The translations under genes were made by a program, and so were the position numbers. The notes below the pieces were generated by a model that was not told the DNA's origin, ran no database searches, and saw only the letters and a program-made list of their open reading frames with translations. Of a stretch of 64,000 bases of DNA, positions 19,400 to 32,159 are shown in pieces. The stretch lies in NCBI GenBank assembly GCA_029204045.2, contig CM055073.1, forward strand, positions 29,250,599 through 29,314,598, written 5' to 3'. Source of the DNA: Tillandsia leiboldiana. Lineage: Eukaryota > Streptophyta > Magnoliopsida > Poales > Bromeliaceae. Numbering within the stretch: the stretch's first letter is position 1; every line of letters begins with the position of its first letter.

Positions 19400-20790
19400 G
19401 TAGGCGGACGAAGAAGAAGGCGGCGGCCTCGGGGGGCTCGGGGGGGCAGCGGGCTCGGGGGCCCAGGCACGGGGGGCAGAGGGAGAAGAAGGCGACGAGC
19501 TCGGGGGCTCGGGGGGGGCGGAGGAAGAAGAACGCGACGGCTCGGGGGGCCGGGGGGCGGAGGAAGAAGAAGGCGACGGCTCGGGGGCCCGGGGGGGCAG
19601 GGGGCTCGGGGGCCCAGGCACGGGGGGCAGAGGGAGAAGAAGGCGACGAGCTCGGGGGCTCGGGGGGCGGAGGAAGAATTTGGCGGCGAGCTCGGGGGCT
19701 CGGGGGGCGGAGGCAGAAGAAGGCGACGGCTCGGGGGCCCGGGCGCGGGGGGGCGGCCGGCTTCGGGGGGATCGGGGGGCGGCGGGCTCGGGGGGCGGCC
19801 GGCCGCGGGGGGCTCGGGGGGCGGAGGGAGAAGAAGGCGACGGGCTCGGGGGGCGGAGGAAGAAGAAGGCGGCGAGCTCGGGGGCTCGGGGGGCGGAGGA
19901 AGAAGAAGGCGACGGCTCGGGGGCCCGGGGGGGCAGCGGGCTCGGGGGCCCAGGCACGGGGGGCAGAGGGAGAAGAAGGCGACGAGCTCGGGGGCTCGGG
20001 GGACGGAGGAAGAAGAAGACGGCGGCTCGGGGGCCCGGGCGCGGGGGGCGGCCGGCTTCGGGGGGATCGGGGGGCGGCGGGCTCGGGGGCCCGGGCGCGG
20101 GGGGCGGCCGGCTTCGGGGGGATCGGGGGGCGGCGGGCTCGGGGGCCCGGGCGCGGGGGGCGGCCGGCCGCGGGGGGCTCGGGGGGCGGAGGGAGAAGAA
20201 GGCGACGAGCTCGGGGGGCGGAGGGAGAATTTGGCGGCGAGCTCGGGGGCTCGGGGGGCGGAGGAAGAAGAAGGCGACGGCTCGGGGGCCTGGGCGCGGG
20301 GGGGCGGCCGGCCTCGGGGGGATCACGGGGCGGCGGACTCGGGGGCCCGGGCACGGGGGGTGGCCGGCCGCGGGGGGCTCGGGGGGCGGAGGGAGAAGAA
20401 GGCGACGGGCTCGGGGGGCTCGGGGGGCAGAGGAAGAAGAAGGCGGCGAGCTCGGGGGCTCGGGGGGCGGAGGGAGAAGAATGCGACGAGCTCGGGGGGC
20501 GGAGGAAGAAGAAGGCGGCGGCTCGAGGGCCCGGGCGCGGGGGGGCGGCCGACCTCGGTGGGCTCGGGGGGCGGCGGGCTCGGGGGCCCGGCCGCGGGGG
20601 CCGGCCGGCAGCTGGGGGCTCGGGGGGGCGGAGGGAGAAGAACGCGACGAGATCGCCGGGCTCGGGGGGCGGAGGAACAAGAAGGCGGCGGCTCGGGGGC
20701 TAGGGGGGCCGGAGGAAGAAGAATGCGGCTGCTCGGCGGCCTCGGGGGGCCGGGCTCGGGGGCTCGGGGGGCCGGGATCGGGGAGGGAGG
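19400..20790. repeat. G-rich minisatellite inside the Harbinger element
   Basis: Irregular tandem modules on the plus strand: GAGGAAGAAGAAGGCGAC, GGCTCGGGGGCTCGGGGGG, GCCCGGGCGCGGGGGGCGG and a longer module with CGGCTTCGGGGGGATCGG. Many runs of five to seven G lie close together, so the plus strand could form G-quadruplexes. Lack of A/T-rich stop codons leaves open frames of over 400 codons on both strands; their low-complexity products (Gly/Arg or Pro/Ser/Arg repeats) are most likely not proteins. It lies upstream of ORF1, on the side of the right terminus. Confidence 0.85.
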
Positions 20791-21117
20791 GAGGTGGGAG
20801 AGAGCGAAGAGAGCGGAGAGGAGGGAGGAGGAAGGAGATGAGAAAAAGAGGGGAGAAGATGGAGGTGACAAGAGGGAGAGAGAGAGTGGCAGGCATCATA
20901 AATGCCTGTCATTACGGGAGTTGGAAAAGGAGGGAGAGGGGGGGGTGGAGAGGAGAGAGAGAGTTTAATATTTTAATAAATAAAAAAAAGTAAAAGTAAA
21001 GAAAAAAAAGGTAGAATGGTAAAAAATTTAAGAGTAAAATATTAAGGTGGGATTTGTTATACCAGCTATTCTCCCTATTGTGGGTTAAGCAATACCAGAC
21101 GGTTCCAGGTGCGTTTG

Positions 21118-21178
21118 GAAGAATAAGGGGGATAAGCCCGCTATTCCCGTTCCCGTTCCAATAACAAACGGAGCCTTA
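21118..21178 (-). repeat. Right terminus of Harbinger element and TTA target
   Basis: The minus strand reads GGCTCCGTTTGTTATTGGAA, then GGGAACGGGAATAGC. TTA follows at 21176-21178. The partner inverted repeat is outside the window. Confidence 0.6.
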
Positions 21179-22227
21179 GTCATTATCTCAAATAAGTTTA
21201 TATATTTGGAATATTTATTGAATTCGGCTATAAAATTTTATAAAAATAATATTTTAGGTGAAATTATCTGTAAGTAATATAATAGAATTATGTAAACTGA
21301 ATAAATTGCTCAATACACTATCAATTTTGATAGTAGTAGTGTTAGCGACGAGCGTACAAACTAAACACGAAATCAATAAGCGACCACCACACAAAAGTAA
21401 ATCTCAAAATGTACTATAAAATAGAACACACAAATTTTATGTGAAAATTTTTTTACAGAAAAAAATTACGGGCATAAAAAAGGAGTTCCACTATATCTGA
21501 AAAGAAAATACAAAATTCTTGATAATGGTACAATTGCTCAAGCTCTCCGGGACAAAAAGAAAAAAGAATAAGAAATTTTTAACGGGTTTTACTTATCGGA
21601 TCAAAACCCGAACTCTCCACTTCCATCACAAATCTTTATTTTTCGTTTTTTAAAATTTTACCAAATTTCGTCGTCGCACCACGAAGTCGTCGGCGAATCG
21701 AAAATATAAAATCGAAGCGATTTCTAATTTCGGAGTCACATCTAACCAGTAGCAAAACAGGAGATATTTTTCATCTAAATTTTTTATCTAAATTTTGAGT
21801 TGCAAATTGAATATATTTCGAGATATAGAATAAAGTAATATTTCAACTCATTTTAATAAAGTTTTAAATTTTAATCTATCAAAATTTTAAATTTATTTAA
21901 GATGATGACAAAAGTGCATTGTAGTAATCGACGCTTAGAATGTATTCCACCGCACACTGCACACTGCACACTGCAGACGAGTGACTTGATTTAGGAGGAG
22001 TGAAAACTGCCAAATATGGTCGGAATTTTAACAAAACCATATTCACATTCACATTTTTCTTCATATGCAAATAAATGTTGGATGCTAAATTGTCATTATC
22101 ATATTAGCTAAAAGTAAATTTAGATTCAGATATAAGTCAGATTTATATTCTGATATTATGATATTATTTAGATAATAATATAATATTCGGTTATAACTAT
22201 GAACTAAAATTAGCACAAATAAAATCT
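21179..22227. other. AT-rich intergenic DNA
   Basis: No gene seen. A short direct triplication CACTGCACACTGCACACTGC occurs near 21955-21975. Otherwise featureless. Confidence 0.5.
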
Positions 22228-22509
22228 ACTATTGTCACGCCCCGGGAGATTAATTTAGCGGAAACGGATTACAAAAGGTATGTATTTATTATTATTATTA
22301 TTATTTTAAACCTTCTTCCCCGGCGCGTGCCCAGATCCGCCGCATATACAGGATCACTCTATAAACGGACAGAGTCTCCCCTGTATATGCACGGCGTCGC
22401 GGTTTGTACAATGTTCGATAACATGTAGACATTCAATCACAACAATCCAAACATACAACCATTCCCAATATGCTGAATAAACTCACGGCCGATTAGTTTG
22501 AAAGGATAA

Positions 22510-22700
22510 AACCCATAGTTGTTGAAACGGCGCCCACCCGGCACCCATATTTTGGAAACCCTTTTTCGAAAGCAACATAAACTCAAGGATTTGGAAAACA
22601 GTGCCCACACGACACTTGGGTTTTGAAATCCATTTTCGCAAACCATAAATCCACAAGGTTTTGGAAACGGTGCCCACACGGCACCCGAGTTTTGAAATAG
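22510..22700. repeat. About 75-bp degenerate tandem repeat in solo LTR
   Basis: Three copies around GGAAACGGTGCCCACACGGC and TTTTGGAAA; part of the LTR, no coding potential. Confidence 0.6.
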
Positions 22701-23102
22701 TAGTTTTCGCAATCTGTTCTTTTATTTGCTATTTTATTTTCCAAAGCGGCCCACAGAGATGTAAAGAAAACTAAACAATTCATTTGTCACCGTACCGACA
22801 TCCACACCGACCCCACGAGGGTATCGAGAACCATCCACAGTCTACAAATAATAAATGGAATGCGAAAGTAAGAGGTAAAGTACTGTTCCGGTCTCCTGGG
22901 ACCCAAAACCTCTAGCCGCGGCCTCACCGTCGCCTAACTCTCCCCCCTGAAGGACCCTGTCGCAAAGTGGGGAGTCAGCGACTAAACAAAAGTGATAATA
23001 GTAAAGCAGGTAAAGAAAACGTCCAACCGTAGTCTATCCGGAGCAACCACCCTCGCAAGGGAAGAGTAAAATCAAACACCTGTAAACCTGCAATACCCGA
23101 TC

Positions 23103-23248
23103 CCGTCGGACAACTAAACCGACGGATCGCACCGCGCCCAAGTCGGACAACTAAACCGAATGGGTCGCACCGCTTCCACGTCGGACAACTAAACCGACGG
23201 GTCGCACCGCTTCCACGTCGGACAACTAAACCGACGGGTCGCACCGCT
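23103..23248. repeat. 37-bp hairpin-forming tandem repeat in solo LTR
   Basis: Four copies of CGTCGG-ACAACTAAA-CCGACG followed by GGTCGCACCGC. Each copy is an inverted repeat around the constant nine-base spacer ACAACTAAA; the first has seven-base arms. Confidence 0.7.
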
Positions 23249-26200
23249 CACACCTTGGCGCATCCAAGCCCCACAACTAAAGAGGCCCCACGCCGTCCTG
23301 TGGGTATACACGGGTCATCGACCACTTTTCCGGAAAAGCGCACCCTTTGCGGTGGCCAAACCGCGGGTGCGCGTGTTGCAGCCGAGCATAGTAACCGTGA
23401 ACAATATATATATGTGCATGTATGCGAACCATGTGAGACAATATATATATATATATCAATGTATGAGAACCGTATGAAATAACATATACATATCCGTGCA
23501 TGAGAACCATATGAAACATATATATTCACAACATACACCTATCCATGCATGAGAAACCATATGAAACAATATGTATATCTAATCATAAGAACCGTACAGC
23601 CATAACGAATAATTGATGCCTCCCTACCATGTTTAACCCAAGTACACATAAGGTTGACCCCGTTCAACATGATAGAACTAAATGCTAAGACTTAAGAATA
23701 AAAACCCACCTCGATGTAGGCCGATCCCGAACTCCCGCTAGACACTGGGAGGCTGGTGCTGAACTGCTGGGACCTGAACAGTAACTGAAGTCAGAAACAG
23801 ACCCACTCATACCCATCCCGGCAACACTACAGCAATACAACGCTAACACGGGGTAACTTAGCCGATTTACGGAACAAGATCCATCCCATTCCCGCTCAAC
23901 GAGAGCCTACGGGACTCTAACAAAATGCCCAGTAGGTGTGAAAACACTGTCTAAAGACAGCTGTCGTGTCCAACTTATAATTTGATCCATGACAAATCTT
24001 AACCTTGCATAAAAACACTAAGTTGATTACTTGTTTCGACCCGTTCTCGCAATCCGGGAAACCAAAGACAGCACTGTAAGTTCTATCGCGTTCGTTTCGA
24101 CGAGCCGAAGCTCGTGCTCACAGGCTTGGGCTGGCACAGGTCCCGAGGGCAAAGTTGGCCCAATAAAACTAAGTCCCCAAAACCTAACTTAGCCAACCAA
24201 CCTTACAACTCGATCTAACCAACAATTAGCATGAGCATCATGTACAGAGGAGTGAACAAGGTCGAGGGCTCACCTGAAACTTGCCGAGAACTGGCCGGAG
24301 AGATCGCCGGAGCAACACCCCAAAAACAGCTAGGAGCTCGGTTTGCCCAAGGTTCAATGCAACCCTGCTCTGACTGCAACAAGGGGGAGCACCAGTTAGA
24401 GATAGGTCTCAGAAGCAGTTTGGTCCATGCTGGGTCAAGCGCCGGCGGCCGGAGGCGGCGGCAGCCGGAGACAAAGCCCGATTTGGACATTTCGGGTGCA
24501 ATGTTAGAACTCAGTTACAGGGGGTCTCTTGGCCCAAAGTAAAAAGCTGGGAAACTCAGAACAGATATTTAGATCCTACCTGGGTAGGTGGCCGGAGCCC
24601 AGAGGCGTCGGCGGCGGCCGGAGCTCAACCTCGGGTTGCTCTAATAGTGCAACAACAGAGGTAAGAAACTACACGTTAGAACCTTCATGCAAAGGTTTGG
24701 GAAGCTTCCTATGATCAAGAAGAACACAACTGGACAGCTTACCGGCGGCGGGAAACGCCGGCGGCGGAGCTCGGCCAAGTTCGGGGCTCTAATGGCGGAT
24801 TCCGGCCGGCGGCTTTTGAGCGGATGCAACTTGGACCAAAAGCCTTCCCTTGGCCCTACGATGCTTGCTGAGGTGGTGGCCGGCGACGGGGGTGAGCGGC
24901 GGCGCCGGATGGCGAAGATCGGCGAAGGTGCGAAATAGCCCGATTCTAGGGCTCAACCGTTCGACTCGGATCCCAGCCCGATCTCCACCAAACTTCTAGG
25001 GAAGCTTGCAGATGTCGAGAAGATCAGTCTCAACGGTCTGATCTTGAATCCAACGGTTGGACGAAGCTCGAGCACGAACTTAGCCGAAGATGGACTTCCG
25101 GCAAGAAGGTGCTCCCGCCGGCAGCCGGGACGACGGCGACGGCTCAAACTTCACAGGTAAGGTCCACTCGACGTCAGGAACACAAAGCTTGGGTCCATGG
25201 GCCAAATAAAAACAATAAGTTCCAACAACTCACCTCGCCGGAAAGTTGGAAGATAAAGGGTGTCTCCCGCTGCGGCGCTCGGCGGCGGCTGGCACCAGTT
25301 TCACCACAGCTCGGTTGCGGCTGCCCGGGGAACTCCACAGGCAGGGACTTGATGACCTAGGACCCTCCCGAGCACCTTCCTCTCCAAGACACCCGAGATC
25401 AAGATGGTTTCTTGATCCCTCTTCTCCGGCGACGGGGTGGCGGCGGCCGGTGCGGGGCTCCCGTGGAGTGCTGCAGAGAGGGGAGTGGTTGTTGAGGATG
25501 CGGCTAGGGCAGAGGGCATTAGGGTTTCTTCAAAAACCCACCTCGTATGCATGTGTATATAAATATAGGTTTAGGCAATCTTGCATTTTAGCCCCTCACA
25601 GCCCAGCATTTTCCATCCCAGTCCCTCACAATACAATTTCCTCACATCCCAGTCCTTTTCCGACGGGTGGCACGCAAAACGAGGCAAGAAGTATAGGGTT
25701 TACTGTGCAAAAAGCCGTATTTTCACCGTATTTCACGCTTTTCGAGGCGTTCTGGTCGTCGAAACGAAAAAAAGGACTTCGCCACGACGTCCGGCTCGGC
25801 GAAACCTATCAGGTAGCGATTTTGTTTTTCGACAAAAATGCCCGGATAAATTCTCGGTCCATCAATACTGTACAGAAATACAGTATAGCCCGCTTTTCGA
25901 GACTCTAGGGCCGTCAAACAGAAATTCCGTCAACACCATTGCGTCCAGATCGTCTAAACCGATCGAAACGACTACCTGGATCCCTATGTTCGGAATCCGA
26001 ACAGTGAATTAGTCAGCGTTTCACTCAAAGGAAATCCCGAAATTAGGGTTACTGTTCATATACAGTAATTCACTTAAGTGACCCTGTGCGCAGACCACTG
26101 ATACATTGGTCGCGACATTCGCCCGCTTCTTCACTGATTTCTGAAAGATCCGACCGTCAGATTGAAGAGTGCTGAATATGAATTTCGCTCAGTTCGACGA

Positions 26201-26617
26201 TACAATCACAACGGTCATCTCGGATTTCCAAGATTACGTCCGGATTAGAAGATAGCCTTTTTGTCTCGTAAATAGTGCAACTTGCACACTGGCGATTGAC
26301 CAAATAGGTCAACGTAGGTCTTTTGGATTCAAAACCAACTCCAATTTTACTTTTAATCTATTTATTAAAAAGATAAGATATTTCGAATTGCTACAACTAT
26401 TACAATTAAAAATTTACGTTCAAATTTAGTATATCTATATTTTATTCAACATAATTTAATATTTCAACAAACATAAATACAATATTAATATAAAATTCAT
26501 ATTCAAATAAACAGAAAAATATGATAAAAAACTATTTTATTTATTTACAATATATATTAACAATCTTCTTATCTCTTATAGGTGAAAATAGATAATTTTT
26601 TTTTAAGAAATCATAAT

Positions 26618-27238
<621 letters not shown>

Positions 27239-27239
<1 letters not shown>

Positions 27240-27431
27240 CTTATATATTCTCAAAAGCACAAGCACAAATGTGCTTGTGAATTTTTTATCATTGAATTTG
27301 TATTGGGATTTGTGTTTTTGTAAAGTCAACTAAAGAGAGAGAAAAAAAAAATAATGTAAATTCTAATACAATTTAATGATAAAAAATTCACAAATACATT
27401 TGTACTTGTGCTCTTGCGAGTATATAAATTC

Positions 27432-27436
<5 letters not shown>
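27239..27436. mobile_element. MITE copy 2, palindromic, in TA microsatellite
   Basis: About 200 bp with arms GAGTATATAAATTCTACT (right) and the diverged complement (left); both arms contain CACAAGTACAAATG-like and TTTTTTATCATT-like segments in inverse order, with a GAGAGAAAAAAAA centre. (AT)n abuts both ends. Confidence 0.65.
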
Positions 27437-27475
<39 letters not shown>

Positions 27476-27490
27476 ATATATATATATGTA

Positions 27491-27729
<239 letters not shown>

Positions 27730-27732
<3 letters not shown>

Positions 27733-27932
27733 GAATTTATATACTCTCAAGAGCACAAGTACAAATGTATTTGTGAATTTTTTATCATTGAATTTGTATT
27801 GGAATTTGTGTTTTTGTAAAATCAACTAAAAAGAGAGAAAAAAAAAATAATGTAAATTCTAAAACAAATTTAATGATAAAAAATTTACAAATACATTTGT
27901 ACTTGTGCTCTTGAGAGTATATAAATTCTACT
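27730..27932. mobile_element. MITE copy 3, palindromic, in TA microsatellite
   Basis: Same family as 27239-27436, with better preserved arms: AGAATTTATATACTCTCAAG at the left and CTTGAGAGTATATAAATTCT at the right are inverse complements with near-perfect match. Flanked by (AT)n. Confidence 0.7.
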
Positions 27933-27950
27933 ATATATATATATATATAT

Positions 27951-28124
27951 AGAGCAACGCTACATGTACACCCCCCAAGAGGGTGTACATCTTACACCCA
28001 CCCATCTAAGGATGGGGGAGTCACTTCACAAATTGTGAAGTGACCCCTCACCACACCTCACCCATTGGATGGGTGGGGTGTGCGATGTACACCCCTAAAT
28101 GGGGTGTACAAGTAGCATTTTCCA
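27951..28124. mobile_element. MITE of a second family with TGTACACCCC termini
   Basis: About 174 bp. The left end GCTACATGTACACCCC and the right end GGGGTGTACAAGTAGC are inverted, and the sub-terminal CACCCACCCAT and ATGGGTGGGGTG are also inverted. The centre is the perfect palindrome TCACTTCACAAATTGTGAAG(TGA). TA dinucleotides lie on both sides. Confidence 0.75.
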
Positions 28125-28187
28125 TATATATATATATATATCGAATTAAAATATATATCGAATCTTTAATTTTAACATGTATATTCG

Positions 28188-28533
28188 TATTCTATCGTAT
28201 TCGATCGGAATTTACCTTAACCACTTTAGACATAATGCATCTTTCTACTGACGTGCACAGGAAAATTCATAATGTGCACAGGAGGAGGATGTCAAACGGC
28301 TGAGATTGCATCTGGGATATACAGAGAATCTTCTTCCCCTACCTCAAAAAAAAAAAAAAAAAAAAAAAAAGCCCCACTTTGACCACCTAATCCCGCTCAG
28401 CTGCATCATCCAATCGGATTCGAATCCCCTGCACCACTCAAAAAAAAAAGAAAAAAAAAAAATCTCCGAGAGGAGATCGTACCCATTTCATGCGAAGGAG
28501 AGGGAGAGGGATCGATCGAAATCGAGCTAAAAA
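28188..28533 (+). promoter_or_regulatory. Promoter/5' leader of the nicotinamidase gene
   Basis: The stretch between the last MITE piece and the start codon. It holds A-tracts (about 28346-28369 and 28440-28460) and a purine-rich leader. No clear TATA box; the MITE cluster ends about 350 bp upstream of the ATG. Confidence 0.4.
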
Positions 28534-31260
28534 ATGGGATCGGAGACGAGGGTTGTGGACGCGTTGAGATCGGAGATCCCCTTCGACGGCGACGCCGATC
28601 TCCTCCTCACCCGCGAGGTCATCGCCGGGCTCGTCCTCGTCGACCTTGTCAATGGCTTCTGCACCGTCGGAGCAGGGAGCCTCGTAAATTTTCTCGCTCT
28701 GAAATCCTAATCCGAAACCTACTTTCGTGTTCTAATCCAATTGCTTTGATCCTGTTTATTTGGGAAAAAGAAAAAAAAAAACTGTGACCTTTCGTTCTCT
28801 TGGTTATTTTTGTTGTTTCTCGTAAAGTTTGGATCATTTTGCGTTTAGAAATACTGGATCTGTGTCGGTTTTTGGATTGATCCTACTTGTTTCTACATAA
28901 CCAGATAATAAAGAGATGAATAGTGTGTTTTGCACTTGAAGTGTTTGATTAAATTTCACTTTTTTTTTATTCATGAGTGAATCTAGAATTCTTCTAAAAG
29001 TAAGTGTTGTCGCTTTCGGTGATGAGGCATCCGAATTGACGATTGGAGTCATTAAACACGATCTTAGTTATTTTACGATATCATTTATCTAGTGATTAAT
29101 TGGTCTCAAATTCACCTTATATTAACCACTAAAAATGATTAATCTTTAAACCATTTGAATATGAGCAAATGATGTCGAATAATTATGAAATTTTATTTTT
29201 AGCAAGTTCAAATAATCTAGATCATGTTTCATAGTGCCAGTTGTCGATTTGGATGTTCTATTGCTGGAAACGGCGTAGAACGATTTACTACTGGAAGTAT
29301 TCTATCCTTACTATGTACTCATCACAATTTACTTGTTTTCAAATATTAGATTACTAATGGTTGATGGTCCTTTTTTGTTTTTAATATTTTTTGTTGCTAT
29401 TTTTAGGCTCCAGGTGAACCCAACAAACAAATAGATAGAATGGTGGAGGAGTCTACTAAGCTTGCAAAAGCCTTTTGTGAGAGGCAATGGCCTGTTTTCG
29501 CTTTTCTTGATACACACTATCCGGATAAGCCTGAACCACCATTCCCACCTCATTGTATAGTTGGTTCTGGAGAAGAAAACCTGGTTCCTGGTAATTCCTC
29601 TCTCTCTCTCCGTGTGGTATATACTTGTAGACATTTTGCATGTCTGGCCCCTACTTTTGTAACAACCGCCTTCAGCAGACCGTTTGACAAATAAAAATGT
29701 ACGATGCTTCTTCTAAAAGCATAAGCTCCAACTGCGCGTTTCTACTTATGCTGCAGGAAAATTTTGTTGGAAGCCAATTTAAAGAAATACTTGTTCTAAA
29801 AGCATTGCTTAGATTGCAGTTTGTCCAACTGCACTATTGCAAACAGCAGGGCCAAGCAGGCCCTTATTCCACTTTACTATACAGTGTAACACTTTGTAAC
29901 CCTATAGTTGGCTTTTCTTAAAATTTTGTTAGAAAGGGTAGCAAAGTGCTCTACAACCGCAGGTAGTAAAGTGAAATCCGGCCATATCACGCTGAGGGTT
30001 TTTAATTTTTTTTTAAAGTAGTTTACACAATGTTAGTTTATGTTATGTATTTTGTCGTACGCAGCTCTCGAGTGGCTGGAGAATGATCCAAATGTGACCA
30101 TCAAAAGGAAAGATTGCATTGATGGCTTCATTTGCTCAATGGAGAAGGATGGTTCAAATGCTTTTGCTAATTGGGTGAAGAAGTTTGGAATTAAAACTGT
30201 GAGCAACCTTGTCGTTGGCATATGATTAAATCGTGTAGTTAGATTCCAAGAGCAAATATCTCTTGGATTTAATTTTTCTGATCTGTCGTCATCTTATGCA
30301 GGTTTTGGTTGTTGGAATATGCACAGATGTTTGTGTGTTAGACTTTGTTTGCTCCACATTATCTGCTAGGAATATTGGTAGAGTGCCACCATTAGAGGAT
30401 GTTGTGATTTACTCAGATGGATGTGCTACATATGATCTCCCAGTTCATGTCGCGAGAAATATCAAAGGAGCTTTATCTCATCCCCAGGTTTGGGGACCAG
30501 TAGCACCTCTCCATATCTATTTTATTATCAGTGCTAAATGCATTAAAACCCCACGAAGAGGATCATCTAAACCCACGGAGGTTAACTGGTGCCGAATTCA
30601 TTTTATCGGTGCCATTAAAGTCTAAAGGTTTCAATGGTTTTTGGCAATCCTCTCAGAAGAGAGAAGAAAAGTAGTAGTTACAGAGAGAGTTGTAAAACAA
30701 CAATTTGTCATGTACCATCAAAGTGAGATGATTTCTTGTCTATAGCTGATTTCGAAAGCACGCCATAATACATTATCTTCGACGAGCTTTGAATCTTTTT
30801 GGTTGATAGGAAAAGATAAACTTCTAATCCTGCTGTTGCAATTGCCAAGAAGAGAAGAAAAAAAAAAAAAGTGCTACTGGGAGAGAGTAAAGAACACATG
30901 GCAATGTTTCTGCAGTTAATATGCATAGCAATTAGAGATAATTCTTCGTTAAATAACTCCAAAGTCATAAATAAGTAGCTTGGTCATAGAAATATTCATG
31001 AGCTGGAGTTGGGCACCATAAAATACTTCTGGTAGTTTTACGAACAACTTGTTTTCTTTAATAGTTTAATCTTTTCTAGTTTGTTACCGTATCAGGACCT
31101 ATTTCAGAGGTTTGATTCTTATTTTGGCAAAACCAAAACTGTTTCCTCTTTCTTTTTTTTCATTTTTCTACAGGAACTGCTCCATCATATAGGGCTCTAC
31201 ATGGCTAAAGGAAGGGGAGCGAAGATCGTGAACAAAGTTTTGTTTGACTCGGAAAGATGA
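28534..31260 (+). CDS. NIC1: Nicotinamidase (isochorismatase family), five exons
   Basis: Hydrolyses nicotinamide to nicotinate and ammonia in NAD salvage. Exons by GT-AG sites and frame: 28534-28683, 29407-29590, 30065-30198, 30302-30487, 31174-31260 (741 nt, 246 residues; the Arabidopsis protein is about 244). Isochorismatase-fold signatures in order: active-site Asp37 in VLVDLVNGF; metal ligands Asp85 and His87 in FLDTHYPD with His99; Lys127 in KRKDCIDGF; nucleophile Cys167 in GICTDVCVLDF. No stop or frameshift, and no targeting peptide is evident, fitting a cytosolic enzyme. The start ATG lies in AAAAATGGGA and gives the usual N terminus. The first exon is GC-rich and later exons are not. 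The gene converges on the DUF647 gene 3 kb away. Confidence 0.93.
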
Positions 31261-32159
31261 ACCGTGATCCTGAAACAACTGCTGCGCCCTATTTCTGCTC
31301 TTCTAAACCGTCGGTATAATTATGCTCTCCACTTTCTTGCATGTTCTTCTGTTTCATATTTCAGGGGTAACTAGACCTGGCTTTTATAGCTTGATGGTGC
31401 TGTACTGGTATCGATTTCACCGTAATATATTTTTCGTTAATAAGTCTACGTTTGCAGTATTTCTTATGTGAATAATATAATTTCAGAGGTGAAAGATCTA
31501 TCTTTTGTTCAGTAATGCAAATTTTATGCTGCGGTTATCTTAAACTGCAAAACATTGCTTTGTTTGATTACTTTTAGGGACCAAAATTTGTGGAACTGCT
31601 TCTCCTGGAGTGCTTCTAATGTCAGCATAATCTGTTTATAGAGAAATGGAGGAACAAAGAGGTCTCTCTGGTGGATACACAACTTTTTATATTTTAGTTA
31701 TTATTTTTGTTTTATTAGGAATATGAATTTTTGTATAAGAAAGCAGGTGGTTCCCCTCACAATATTTTTTTTTTTTTTTTTTCATTTTTTTTGGTAAAAT
31801 CGTACGTAGACTTGATTTATGGATCATTTTGAATCGCCTACTCAATTTTTTAAATTTTGATTTTACTATTTAATTTTTTAATTTGTTTGATTTGTGTCAC
31901 TTAATGTCACTTGGGTTTCAAAATTTGAAATGATTACTTTAATAAATTTATAATTATTTACAAATAATTTTATATAAAATATATTGATATAAATTAATTA
32001 TTTTTTAAAAAATATATTTAGATGTTGTTTTAAACTTTTTATCCCAGCGCTTCTAAGAAATTCTTCAGAATATGTTGAAATACATTTAAATATAAATTTA
32101 CAGTTATTCTAATTTATATCGAAATATCTCTTATTTTCGGGAATAATAAATAAAAAAAA
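31261..32159. other. 3' flank of nicotinamidase gene and AT-rich spacer
   Basis: Presumably contains the 3' UTR; a firm poly(A) signal cannot be chosen. T-rich, with a T-run near 31768-31785. No other gene seen. Confidence 0.5.

Larger units (their letters stand above)
15803..21175 (-). mobile_element. PIF/Harbinger DNA transposon, interrupted by the Sirevirus array
   Basis: Minus-strand element with the two typical genes: a Myb/SANT-like ORF1 and a DDE transposase. The right terminus (GGCTCCGTTTGTTATTGG on the minus strand) ends at 21175 and is followed by TTA (21176-21178), the usual 3-base target of the superfamily. Its other end is not seen between 15803 and the transposase stop, so the retroelement array must have inserted into the 3' flank, leaving the left terminus beyond the window. 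Confidence 0.8.
22233..26395 (-). mobile_element. Probable solo LTR, about 4.16 kb, gypsy-like
   Basis: On the plus strand it begins TGTCACGCCCCGGG and ends TTGCTACA, so read on the minus strand the LTR is TGTAGC...GTGACA. ACTAT flanks both ends (22228-22232 and 26396-26400), a 5-bp duplication. Base composition is GC-rich inside and AT-rich outside. A minus-strand TATA-like run (about 25553-25566) is followed by GAAACCCTAATGCCC, a plausible transcript start. No primer site, polypurine tract or gag-pol is inside. The family is not recognised. Confidence 0.65.

Noticed and set aside
19275..20993. Long open frames (up to 562 codons) on both strands in the G-rich array
   Set aside because: They exist because the repeat lacks stop codons; products are Gly/Arg or Pro/Ser/Arg low-complexity and frames overlap in both directions.
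23096..23245. Covariation claim for the solo LTR hairpins
   Set aside because: The copies are too similar to show compensatory change; only the inverted-repeat nature is supported.
23103..23248. CRISPR-like array
   Set aside because: Four direct repeats with no unique spacers of regular size, in plant DNA within an LTR.
30708..30968. Minus-strand frame in NIC1 intron 4
   Set aside because: Within an intron, no homology recognised, low-complexity FFFFLLF stretch.
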